Source: Burhinus oedicnemus (lineage: Eukaryota; Chordata; Aves; Charadriiformes; Burhinidae). From it: 64,000 bases of DNA. Position 1 is the stretch's first letter. Each line of letters starts with the position of its first letter. The translations under genes were made by a program, and so were the position numbers. The DNA is taken from assembly GCA_008921705.1 (NCBI GenBank), contig VFFE01009189.1:2434429-2498428 (forward strand), read 5' to 3'. Of the stretch, positions 1-12,500 are shown piece after piece. Below the pieces are notes generated by a model. It ran no database searches, had not been told where the DNA came from, and saw only the letters and a list, made by a program, of their open reading frames with translations.

Positions 1-3000
1 ATTTTCATTTGAGTGTCTTCTGAGAGCTGCACACTTATTCGAAATCGGAGGAGCTGGGACAAGAGAAAGGGAGGCTCACCAGTGCTAGTGGCTTTTAGAT
101 CCCAACCTCTTTTCTGCCTAGTGGCAAAATAATAATAATAATAAAATAAATGTACAACTCTGAGGGGTGGCTGTTCCCTGCATCCATAGCCTGGCTGGGT
201 GCTGGGCTACCCAGAGGCAAGGAGCCATCAAATGTTTAAGTGCATGTTTAGCTGTACAGGAGTCAGCTGCTGATTTCAGAATAGCTCTTCTTACCTAGAG
301 CTGAATGCACTTGAGGAACTTTTCTGAATCAGGCCACAGGAAAATTGTCATGCAGACATGTTATATTCAAATAGTGACCTTCTTAATGAAAAGATGGATC
401 TAGTCTTACTCTAGCCATTTGAGATTTTGCCACTGACCAACAGAGGGGCTCTCTGTAGTCCTAGAAATATCAAGGAAATGCAAATACAGCCAAGGTGTAA
501 CCAGTTTCAACATCTTAAAAGCTCTTTCCATTTCATTAGCCATAAGCTGCATGTGTAGGCACTACATGACATGGTAATGATGAGTATGTAAACCTTGCTC
601 TTTGGATAGCAGAGTGGTATCATGCAGCATGGTCCCCAGAGTCAAAGAGAGGGAGCATGACCTTGAGTCCCAGCAGTCTGGTCCCGTGCTCTGTCAGATA
701 TTTAGCCAAGCCAGGTGAAGAACACTTCATACTCGGTTACTGTCCTGACCTCCCTATCGTCCCATGAGCCTTGAAGGCTTCATTTTACAGTGCTGGGTGA
801 AAAACATCCCCCACAAGCAGTGTTGGGAGATGCAAGTATGGTCTTCTCTAGGCTGAGGAAACAGAATCCAGGTCTTTCATCTCCCAGGGAAAAGATGGAG
901 TCATTTCTCATTAAACTCCAGGCAGACGGCTGCACAGCATCCACTGGTGTCACCACTGAACTTAGTGAGGACACTGCTCCCGGAGGTGTGGAGGTGCAGA
1001 GACCACAGGTGTTTCTAACTATGGTAGGTGCAGATTTGCTTTTCAGTTAAAAAGTGGAGTATTCTTGTTCCAGGTGCTGGAGCTGCAAGGAATTCAAAGA
1101 AACTGTGAAAATCATTATAAGTCACAAGACTTGGCAAGTCTATCCTAATTAAAAACCCAAGTTCTTAAAGATTTAACCCGGCTTTTGACTGATAATGGAA
1201 TCCTAACCATGTTAGAATTTTTTAATCTGTTTTAACAAGGGCAAGGAATTAAATCAATCCGCTGACTCAGTTGCAGTGTCAAGGAAAGGGCTTAGACTCA
1301 CAATTAAGACAACCCTCTCTCATTTCAGGCTCAGCTAAACCTCAGTCTTTCATGTGGAGAGCTCATGAATCAGTCTCCTCATGTTGCCCTGCCTACCAGG
1401 CTTATTTGGAAACATCCTTTCGGTGTACGTTTTTCTCGTGGTCAGAATGAGCTCAAGATGTTTTGGTCTTGGATCCTCCATCAAGGTGGCTGTAAACAAC
1501 TGTAGCACATCTGCCTTCATAATAAAAAAGCCAGAGAGGAATGTTGTTTGGAAAAGATGCTATGCCTATGGAAAAGGCCAGCTCGAGCTATAATTAGGCA
1601 GCACTCAACTGGATGTGGAGGAGGTCCCTGAGCTGTAATGTAATACATGAGTGGAATAGAGTAGAAACAAATTTATAATGCCAGCCCAAAAAAGCAGATA
1701 AAATATGGATAAAATTGGGCAGTTAAAAAAAAATAAATGCAGGATTAAAATCGGCACTGGATTTACTACCCACTTTTTACCCCAAACCTTCTTTTTGGCC
1801 TACAAAAACTCCTTCCACATCCCAGAAAGGGGGAGAGGCAAGAGTGCAGACAAAGGGGAGAGCAGTGGCTTTGGGGAAGCTGGGACCCTGCTGAGGTGTC
1901 TTGCAGCACCACGGACGCTGGTGGAGGCACAGCCACCCTTGGGAGGAAGCAGGAGCCTTGCATAGCCCTCTCAGAGAGACAATGTCCTGCAGGGCCACCG
2001 CAGCTGCCCAGCCCCATCCACCTCTGTGGCTCCTCATACCTCCTTTCCAGCCAGCAGCACTACAAAAGCAACCCACTGCTGCTTGGTGTGGTGTCGATCA
2101 GACGTGAGTAGCTCCAAAACTCACACAGGAGTTCAGAGGAGAGCAGGAATGATAATTCCTCTAGGGCACCTTGGGGAAGCCCCAGTCTAGGGACCTCTGC
2201 CTCCCTTTCCACCTCCGGTCGACGGTGATGCCCCACTCCCTGGAAAGCCCTTGGTGCAGCCAGTGAAGAATGTGTCCTGAAATTCCTGTTCAGCCAACAT
2301 GGCCTGGAGGTGGTCACTCCAACCTGCTTCCAGGGTCTATGGGTGGCCGGTGCTGGCCAGGGACAGGCATGAGCTGAAGAACTACCTTTCCAGGAGTCAG
2401 GCACCCGGGTGGAGTGGCACAACCTGCGCATCCATTGCAGCTCTGGCAAACAAGACGGTGGCACTGTGACTGGAGTCACCCCACTCACACATACGGTGTG
2501 TTTTATTAGCAAGTGCTAAGCGCTTATCAAGTTGCAACTTCCTTTTTAGTCTCATTAACTATTTAGCTTTACCTCAGGATGCGTAAATAAAAAGGCATCC
2601 CTAAACTGTACCGCTGTCTTATTTCTGCCAGGCCTTCAGGAGGGCTCATGGTACCTCCCCCACTGGAGAGAAGTCTCTGACCACTGACAGCATATGGAGC
2701 AAAACGCGTTTGTAAAAAGAGAGACGAATCGAAAGAACAGGTATTTGGAGACTAAATCAACCCCATCCGTGTTATCCTTCTGATTCAGCATAATACAAAT
2801 TTCTGACCTCGTATTGATCCCTGATTTTAGTGGGGACAGTGTTTACAAGAACCAATTGTAACTCGACCTACTTACGCTTTCTTGGTCTAAGAATAGCGTG
2901 TTTGGGCTGCCGCTGCCTGCCAGGACTGGCAGCTGTTTCTCAGATCACTATCAGGCATACTTTAAAGGGTGTTTTCCACTTAAGGAGATCTACAAGATGC

Positions 3001-3609
3001 CTTTTGCCTTTTTTAGGTTTCATTTATTGATGGGAAAAAAAAATACTAATTTCAAAGTAATTCTGACCTAAAAACAGCCTCGTAAAAAGCCGCCCGCCCT
3101 CTCTCCGCAGCAGCGCTCAGCAGCTCTCAGCCCACCATATCGTGGTGCTCGGGATTCGGCTCTCGCTGGTTCACCGCAGGCTGCATCAGGCACTAATTTT
3201 ACACCTGTCTTTCCATTATCCTTTTCTGGGTTTTCCACTTCATTCTAACATATTTTTTCCAGAGATCAAGTACACTCAGGGGTTTCTGGTGACAACTATA
3301 TATCTTTGATTTTTTTTCCCTTTTATTTTTAATTTTTTCCTACCTTTGGGATTATACAGCATTTTCTAGGTAAGAGCTGTCAGATTTCTCTCCCTGAGAA
3401 ACACTTGTGTTTTACAAAAAATGAGACTGAAAAATAACTGATTGCAAGTATTGGGAGTTGTGGGGGAGGCAGATAGGGCACAGAATAAGGTTTGAATTCT
3501 TATTTTCAAGAAAGCAAAGGAGGAACCTCAGCTCCTTCTCCGTCGAAGGGCAGTGAAGTCCATGCAACTCCCTCAGCGCATTTCCCAGGGGGTGCAAGGG
3601 AGGCCAGAA

Positions 3610-3930
3610 AGCATCGGCCAGCGTGCCCCTGGCTCTGTGCCCTGCCGTGCCGGGCAGGCTGCGGCGCTGCCCTGGCTTGTGCCACGGCTGCAGCCTCCAG
3701 GCTGTGTGGCTGGTTGGACTCTCGTTGAGTCACCCGGCCCCGGCGTGCCCTCCCCACGGCACCACAGACCCCACGGGCGCCTCGGCTCGCCCCAGGGAGC
3801 TGAGCAGGAATAGCAGCAGCCGGGGCTGGTGGAGACTAATCCCCCGGCGGATTTATCACCGGGGTTTGCAAGGTGCAGACAGCCTGCATGCGAGTGCTAA
3901 GCTACAAGCCCCGGCAAGGGCAAGGCTGGG
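3610..3930. promoter_or_regulatory. Small CpG-rich patch, function unknown
   Basis: About 320 bases are clearly richer in G+C and CpG than the AT-rich surroundings. A 241-codon frame (3623-4348, plus) and several others run through it, but they have no recognisable domain and look like GC by-products. It might be a distal promoter or enhancer. Confidence 0.35.
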
Positions 3931-5594
3931 CACGAGGGCTGCAGCAATAAGTGGGCAGCAGCTCCCCGGTTGTGTGCAGGACACCCCCAGAGAGTCACAG
4001 CATCCCACCCAGTGCCAGAGCCACCACCAAGAGTTGCCCTTTGGTGCTTCTTGGATGCTGAGTGCTAATTATGTTGCACGTTCCTCCCCTCTGAGAGCAG
4101 CTGACAGGTCTCAGGGAGAAAACACGTGCCTCAGTGCTGCTATTGAAGACACGAATGGTCTCTTTCCCCAGGAAGCACTGGCGAGTAGCTCAAGGGAAAT
4201 TGTAGAGGAGTCCCCATGGGGGTCTTCACTGCATGGACACCCGTGCTCCCGGCCTGAGAAAAATGCCTTATGGTGTGTTAGACCAGAACCCTCAGATCCC
4301 AGTGCCATGGTGAGGGTTGAGGGCCAAGCTGAGCAACGCGAAAAGTGACTGTCATCCCCTGGGCAGCCCTGTGTGGGAGAGGAGAGCTATCCCCCCTGCC
4401 CAGCCCAGGCAGAGCCTTTTCCCCCGCTGGCCCTGCGCCACAGCTGCCTCCCTCCCCGGCTGCGGCATCACTGCTTCCCACACGTTCACCTTCCAGTTTG
4501 CTGTGAGATATTAGTTTTCCTCTTTCAAACACAAAACTGAGCAGGACTTTCACTGGGGGGAGAGCCTGGGCCCGCGGCTAGTCAAATCTTGTTTTGATGA
4601 CTGTTGGCCAGCTTTTCACCATGGAACACGGCTCTGAGGCATCTTCTCCCTTGCAGCCCCTGAGATGCACACCAAGTCCTTTCCCTCCTGGCCACCCAAA
4701 CCACTACCCTGCCATGCAACAGTTTACACCAAGTGTCTAAAGGAAAGTTAGAGCCAACCTCTCTGTTCTCCAGACCTTTGCAGACTGAGGATAGGATTTA
4801 TCCGGCCTCATGCAGACATCTCCTGAAGGCAGGTGCTGGAGCATGGGGCTCCACCACCTTTTTCTTCTGGTTTCTGCTGTTGTTTGTGGAGACTATGGGT
4901 GGCCAAGGACATGTTGTTGTAGGCTATGGCCAAAAACTGATCCTGACTGTAAAGCTGAAACTTAAATGATTTAAGATCTATATGTTCTCAGCCTTTGAGA
5001 CAATGGCAAGAAAGACAGACTGTATTTAAAAATGAAGAGCTCTTCAGTGGAATATGATGTTTATTAATGTGATATTTATTTGCATGAAACCAGTGATATT
5101 TATTAATACTTGTCACTCATAATGGACATATTTTGTAGAAACATGTTTTGATCCATCATTCTTTGTCACCTGATTGCTGTTACGAACTGCCATGGCTTTG
5201 TGATTTGCTGCTTTTAGATATCATAGATCACTTGAATCACACGTGATTGTCACCTTCCTGACTGAGCACTGTAGATTTTATGAACAGAAGTCCCCTTATC
5301 TCCTCGAAAAGTACATGCAGATAAGTTCAAATTTTTAATTATTACTTCTAATTTATAGTCTCTTAACAATTTGGTAAATAAAAGTTCTTCGCAACATCCA
5401 AAAAACAATTTCAGCAAGTGCCTTCCCAAAGACATTATTATCATCATTATATTTTATTACTACAATGGTAGTGTCTAAAGATCAGAACACCACCAGAAAG
5501 CACTGAGCAGTTAAATAACAATAATATCCCTACCTTAAAGAACTTACATCTATGCACAACAGTACAAAAAGAGGTAGCTAAACATATAGATTTT

Positions 5595-5639
5595 ATTTGC
5601 ATTTAATTTAATTTAATTTAATTTGCATTTAATGCAAAT
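5595..5639 (+). promoter_or_regulatory. Cluster of three POU octamer motifs around an (AATTT)n run
   Basis: ATTTGCAT occurs at 5595-5602 and 5621-5628, and its reverse complement ATGCAAAT at 5632-5639, with an AATTT repeat between. The octamer is the classical binding site of POU/Oct factors. Whether it acts here is unknown, as simple AT-rich sequence can create such sites by chance. Confidence 0.3.
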
Positions 5640-6303
5640 AAATGCATGAGAAAACACAAGAAAACTAATGATGCTACTGGGGGAAAAAACATTTCCACTG
5701 ACACAATCAAATGTGCTTCATTCAAATTATCCAGCAGAGAAAACTTCCACATTCAAACACCTGGAAAATTGTGACTCACTTGACATGTACTGATAATAAT
5801 ATTCTCCATGCTGTTTTTGTTTTGCTCTGTTTACCCAGTCCTCATCTTCAGGACAACCTGCTTCGTCCCACCCCAGCACCGGAGCACTCATCACCCTGCC
5901 ACAGTGATGCACAAGGAAACCAGGGCTGTGGACTGTAGTCTGGTCTGAATTGGCTAGATAGTTGCTTCTTTTGACCCCAGGAACTGAACAAAATTGCAAA
6001 CTGTTTCTACAAGGAAGAAAAATTGAGGGGTATGTTATTTTCCCTGAGCATAGTAAGAGGCTGCCAGCAACACACATTGTCCCTGGCCATGACTCCTTCC
6101 ACTCAAAGTTTCATGCTTTGGTTTTTTTTTCTCGTGGTTTCACAGAAAGCACCTCTCTGGTTGTCTACAGAGCTGAACCTTGGTGGTTTCCCTCTTTCTC
6201 TCTTAAATATGCAGCAGCTAATACACCTTTTCTTCCTGCTGAGGTTTTTCCATCAGAGAATTAGGAAACATCTCGGACACCAGGGTCCAAACTCATCACT
6301 TTA

Positions 6304-6550
6304 TCATAGAACCATAGAATCATAGAATGATTTGGGGTGGAAAGGAGCTTCAAAGACCTAGTCCAAGCCCCTGACCATGGGCAGGGACATATTTCCCTAG
6401 ATCAAGTTGCTCAAAGCCTTGTCCAACTTGACTTTGAACACTACCAATGATGGGGCATCCACAACTTCTCTTGGCAACCTGTTCCGGTGTCCTACCACCC
6501 TCACCACCTTGTCCACGTGCAGTAGTTTTCCATTATGTCTAACCAAGGGG
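6304..6550 (-). repeat. CR1 LINE 3' end (minus orientation)
   Basis: Starts with the CR1 terminal pattern (repeated catagaat on the plus strand, so the element points left), then ggtggaaaggagcttcaaag and a block about a hazy 'snake-like' order of short conserved words such as catgggcagggacat and gttgctcaaagcc. It is a 5'-truncated non-LTR retrotransposon fragment, with similarity fading after about 6550. Confidence 0.85.
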
Positions 6551-9500
6551 GGCATTCAGTCTTCCCTCGTTCCCCAAAAGCGAAGGCAGCTGCCATGGCC
6601 AAAAGCTTCTGCATGTTGGTACATCTGCTCAATGCCCAGCACACCAAGGATTCATTCGTTCTCTTTCTGTTTGGTGGTGTTTTGAATGCGTGAAGTCAAA
6701 ACACACAAAACAGGCACACTTCCAGGCTTTGGGTAAGGCATCAGAGCAGAACGTGGTGAGGACCAAAGAATTAAACATTATCTTTACTACTTCTGCCACA
6801 TCAGTTTTGACCTGGCTAGAAGCTACTTTCTTCCCAGAACAAAACAGAGCCAACTCGGAATGAAGGAACAGATAACCTGGCCCTTAAGCTTTAGATAGGC
6901 ACTTAATAGCATGATTAGCAGAGGAATATCTCACAGGCTGCACAACCCTGTGTCCACTCTGCAATGACAGTGTCCTCTGAGCTATCAAACATCTTTGATA
7001 GGAAGGAGGTCTCCACTGAGGTATAGCTGGATGTAAGCTACCAAATTGTGCTTTGCTTTGACCTTCTTACTTCAAAAGGGCAGAGGGAGCCCTTAAAATG
7101 AAAGCTCTTGCTCTGCTTTTTATTAGCAATTAATGTGGACCTTAGTGAATGAAAGTAACATTGAAAAATGAAGAAAATGCTTCACAGAATTACATTTGCT
7201 TTATTAGAGCCCATATTGCCTGTTCTACAGTGATGTTCTTAATCAGACTAATTGCTCTTGCTTCTGCAGTTTAGAGGAAAGGCAGGGATGCACGCAATTG
7301 TCAATGTAGATTAAAACTCATTTACAACTTCAAAATCTTCACTGTGTTCTGCAGCAGCTCAGCTGAGCCACAGACATCTCCCCCCTCCCCTGCCCAAGGT
7401 TGATGACATTGAGAGAGGCAAGTTTCTTGCCGGAGCGCTGAAGTGTGGCTGTGCTAATGCTCTTACTCCCTTTTTCATTTAACCAGGCTACCTCTCACAA
7501 CAAGATAACAAGTAAGCGCCCCAGGAATTGAGGTGGATGTGCATGGACATCTACTGGGATCACAGTAACAGTCTAAAAACTTGTGCCCTAGATGATAAGG
7601 GCCTCCAGAGCAAATTCACAGATGCAGAAGAATTGCTGTGTATGTGCACATTGAATAAAATGGCAGTTGACCTTCCCTGTACTTCTCTGTATGGCAAAGG
7701 CGATTTTTATTTGGGAATACAGTCATGACACAGAGTGCTGTTCTGGAGAGCTTATTTGCCTAGAACAGTGGTAGTCAATTTGCCATATAGGACAAAAGCA
7801 TCCAAGAGCTCACATGCTCTACCTCAAGGAAAGACTTCCATAATAACACCATTCTCCATATAGGTTACCATATCAGAAACAAAGTCTGCTCAGCAAGCTT
7901 GGATCTTGCCATGCCTCAATATGATAATTTAGCAACTTTTTATGCAGTAATAATTTCAATGGTACACATTTCTGGTAGCACCAAAATAAGGTATCTGCAA
8001 AATGATAAACGATTGTCCTTCCTTCTGCTCTCTTGGGCTGAAAACAATATGAGAAACTTCCCATTTCCTACCTACAAAGTAGATTTGCTTCTAGAAGAGC
8101 TGGATCTCAATTTGAAACACAAATAAAACCTTCAGATCCTCAAGTCCAGCTCTCTGCTTTTGCATGATTTCACCTGGCGAAGGGCTCCAAGCCAGTTAAA
8201 TCAACATACAATTGGATTTGGAGCTTGGGTTTATTTTTCCTCTTGTTCTAGTTTCAAAACACCAAAGGTCAAAGGTGTGGCATTACTGTGAATTCTTGCA
8301 CAAACAGGGAAGACTCAGGTCCTTGTGTGTTGTCAGCACCATGATTACCTTGTGAAGAGCCTGTGGAAGTTTTAAGTGGAGAAACAAAGAGTTGAGTTAC
8401 TACTGCCTGCTTCAAATATTTAAATATCATGAGTCAGATTCCTCCAAACCCAAACAAACAATTTTCTTTAAATAGCAGCAACTAAGAAGCTCTCTTGACT
8501 TAAGCCATTATTATTCCTTTGGATCACATCTCCTCTGCAAGCACAGGGGCAAGAAACTTACTTTTTGTAAAAGGCAAGACCCTCACCTCATCTCAGATCT
8601 CCAGGACTCACAGGTCTATAACCTCCCAAGGTGAGTAAAAAAATCACAGGCATAGTACTTAAATAAACCTGTCTCCAAATGCTGTTTTGGTTTCCAGGTG
8701 CATTGACTTGGTCCCTGTGTACACATTGGGTTTCTTCTCTTTTCTTCAGTGCTCTTTCATTTCACGTATAGGGGAAAAAACAGTGCTTTTTCAGAGGGTA
8801 GTGTGATAACATCCTTGCAAGTAGGTCCAGAGTCTCTTTTTCCCCTTTGAAATGCCTTAGATTATGAGATAGTTTCAAGTTGAAAAACTGCCAGGGAAGG
8901 AAATTTCTTCAGAAGTGTCCCTTGAGTCAAAGATAAAAGTGATGCCCAGCAGGTATAGGCTAGCAGTAGTCAAAGAAAAGCTGAACTCCCAGCAGAAGCT
9001 GTGAAATTCCCTCCCTCTACTTCTGTTACTGTATAAGACTACACCATTCTCTATTCCTAATCTTTTTTTCTTTCTCCTATCCACTGGCTGTACCACTAAA
9101 TGTGCAATAAATCTGCCTGTGAATCTGCCTTTCTAGCCTAATTATCCTGTTGTTTATGAGACCCCTGAGAACAGGACTTAGACCACCAAACATTTCATGC
9201 AGTGACTCAAGCTCCATTGAGAGGTGACACATCTGGACATCTGCAGCAGGTGGAGCACACCCTGGGGCTGTGGGAGTAGACACCAGCTTGGACCTCAGGA
9301 AGGTGATCTTCAACTTCTAGGTTTAGCAGTGATTTTCTAATATATCAATGAGCATTTAACATTTTCTGCCTCTGTAAATCTGAGATTTTGGGAAAGTTCA
9401 TTGATATTCTGTGGAATATATTTAGATGCAATGCTATGAATGCAGGAAATGCTAAAACTCTTTTGCAGGAGGGGGAAAATTAACCTGGAAAGGCAAGGTA

Positions 9501-12500
9501 AGCATCCAGACCAGGTACCAAGAGAGAGGCTGGCAGCGAGAGAGATGTTTCTGAGAAAACTGCTTTTATCTCCTGCAAATCTGTATTACCATTTCAGCCT
9601 ATATGTCTCATTTTCCCTCATACCAGCCATGTTGGTTCTCACTCTAATTTAAACCTGGGGCAAGCTAAGGACAGAAGCCCAACCTCAGGTCTGTGTCCTC
9701 AACACAGCTTCCCCAAGAAAGCCAGGCATGGAGAGGAGGGTGACACACAGCCACCTGTTCTAGTAGGGCAAATCATAATGCCGGATTTGTTGGTGCTGCA
9801 ACACATGTTGCACATTAAAGGGTCCTTTAATGGACATCAAGAAGGAAATGTCATTCTTGTCTGGCTAGATAAATTGACGTTTAGAAATTAACTACATTCC
9901 TAGCACATCTCTAACTCATAGTCCTTTAAGATTGTTGAGGACCAGACCACTCATAAGCTACTGCTCATCTCTAACTCCAGAAGCATTTACAAAGGAAGAT
10001 GATGTCTTCCTGCCTCCCTCTGATACCTGGAAACTTGAGTTTGGAAGATCAAATGGCTTTCCCCAACCACCTGACAGTCCTGTGGCAGACCAAGTCTCCT
10101 GGCTCAGCTCCTGGGGTCCCAGCTATCAGCCCAGCTGCTCAGACCATGGCAGTTTCATTGTGTTATCTGAGAAGCTGTAATAAAATAGCTTATTTCCATG
10201 CTTCTAAGTAACCTGTACTTCATGCATCCCCATTGTGCCGGTATTGCAGGCAGAAACCCAATAAGCCTGTGCTGACTCCTGCGTACCGCAACAGCAACCA
10301 AACAATACCATAACCCCAGTATGCAAAGTGGCTTTAATACACTTCTTCTAAGTTAACTAAATGTTGCTGATGTTCTCTGATAAATAAAAGCCCCATAAAC
10401 TGTTCCCAGCGGTACAGTACTGATCAGGGAGAAGTGTATCTCAAGGCAACTTCTTTACACTGAAGTTCTATATCAAGAATATGCTGAAGCTTCACCATAA
10501 ATAATTCAGTATCTTTCTAAAATATTAATGCAGTTTGTTGATGGCTTCTGTTTTGCTTATGGTGTTTCAAAGATGTTGACTGTAGGCAAGTATAGATCTT
10601 ATCTCTGATGAAAAAAAGCTTTGAAAATAGTCTAACACCTTTGCAGTTGAAAGTCTTTCTCCAGACAGGGACTTTTAACTGAAGTGTGCTGTCTGCAAGG
10701 CAGCAGTCCTAAGGAGAAAGATCTAAAGATCAAAACAGCACAGTAAAGTCACTGCAAACAAATCTATTCAGTGTTTGACCAACTAATGTCAGCCACTTAC
10801 AAATGACAGAAGTTTGACTCCATAAGGCCACTTCCAGACATATGCTAGAGATGGTTGGAAGCAATAATTGACATTATTTCCAAGCTAACTAATACCAAAA
10901 GTGGTTATTCAAGGGACTCCAGTGCTGAGGAATAAGATAACAGACTGTAGTACATCACTTTCCTTATTATAGTTCCCCTCCATTTAGGAAGAGCTTATGG
11001 GTATCAAGGCCGATGGTATCTAACAAATGAGTACTATCCCAGTTTCTGGAGCCAATCACAATGTTGCAGATAATTAGAACTGCATTTTTAAACTTGAAGA
11101 AATGTGACAAAGCTTTTCCAATTGTTTTCTGTTCAGAGAGATTCAAGACTTCCAATCAGCTGATGAGGAATCTGCAGTATTCCAGTCTGGACCGTCCGCC
11201 AAGCAGAGGACACAAATGCCACGGCCCTGGTGCCAGCTTTATGAGTTAAATACCTGTCTAAGCTCACTCTCCTAAAAATGATCCCACTTAGCCATGAGCA
11301 ACTTTTGTTGTGAGCCACATGCCCTCTGCTCCCAACAGCTCCAAGCTGATCCATCACTAATATTTCTGTGCTGTTTGTTGATGATGGCAGCCTGGTAAAG
11401 CCAAGTGTCCCAGTGGCTTGCACTGAACATCAGGGATTTCATGACAAGAAAATAAGGTTTATATTAAAGGAAACAGAGAAAATGAAGTACAGAATCAAAA
11501 AATCTTCTCCTAGCTTATAAGTAGTCCCAGATGCGGAAAAGCACCCCCCACATCCTTGCCTTTGTGCCAACATAGTAAAATAACCATCTTCAAAATGCCA
11601 GAATTAAATCACCTCCTGTTACTGTGGTAAACCTGTAGAAGAGCATTGCTGATCTGGTGTATTGAACGCAGGAAGCTGTTGTTTGTGTTACTATTGCTGA
11701 GCACAGACTCCAGTGCTGCACACAACTGCAGGGCATTGGTACGCTGGAGCTCGCCTGCTCTGGCATTTATGTTAAATGAGTTCACGTAAGTACCAGTGTA
11801 AATGGGCAAATTCATTATTCCCTCTTAGGAATGTGCTCTGTTTCAAAACGAGAAGGAAGTGCTTCTGTTGACTCCCGCGGCTTCGTCCGACACCCAGAGC
11901 AAGGTTTGCCTGCAGACCTGTCATTGCAACATGACCTCGAGTTAATTAGGCCATTTCAAAAAAAGAGAATATTGAATGTCACTAGCAGATGGCGAAGCTC
12001 CATACTAAGTAGATAAAGTACAGGTGCGTTTTTGGGGAACATGAATGAAAACAATAAGCAGATAAAACAGAAATATTGCTAGATCTTGGAGCAGAAATGC
12101 GCTTTTCTGGGGCATGTTCTGCCTCGGCCAGGCAGGAATAGTAAAGCAAGGAGTGGTGGTGTCAGAGGAGGTGTTCTTCTGCAGCCTGTCCTGAATCATG
12201 GTCCTGCCTCCATCACTGAGACTCTTAGCAGCCTCCACTCATGACGGAGCCTAAGCAGAATAATCCGTTTAAGTGCTTCGTAGCTCAATCCGTTTACCTG
12301 TATAAAGAAGGGCGTGCACAGCTTCCTCCCCTCCTTGTACAGCACCCACAAGCTGTTGGGGCACAGACGTTTTTCTGAGTGCCTGTCCATCTTCCAAAAA
12401 GGGTACTTTCAAACTACCAAAGTACCTTCAATTTGCTTTTGTATGATACTGTTGGTCTAGATTCTTATCTTAGCAACTTAGCACCAAAATGTCACTGCCT

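Larger units (their letters stand above)
1..6303. other. Intergenic DNA, no gene seen
   Basis: No conserved exon, RNA gene or repeat family is recognised apart from the CpG-rich patch at 3.6-3.9 kb and the octamer cluster at 5.6 kb. The short frames have no family resemblance and no splice-site context. Confidence 0.65.

Noticed and set aside
3623..4348. 241-codon plus-strand frame
   Set aside because: Lies partly in a GC-rich patch, no recognisable domain, and other frames in the same place are also open.
11300..11330. Possible sarcolipin (SLN) C-terminus on the minus strand, suggested by a gccacat word
   Set aside because: The surrounding codons do not read as the conserved transmembrane peptide; SLN is presumably outside this window.
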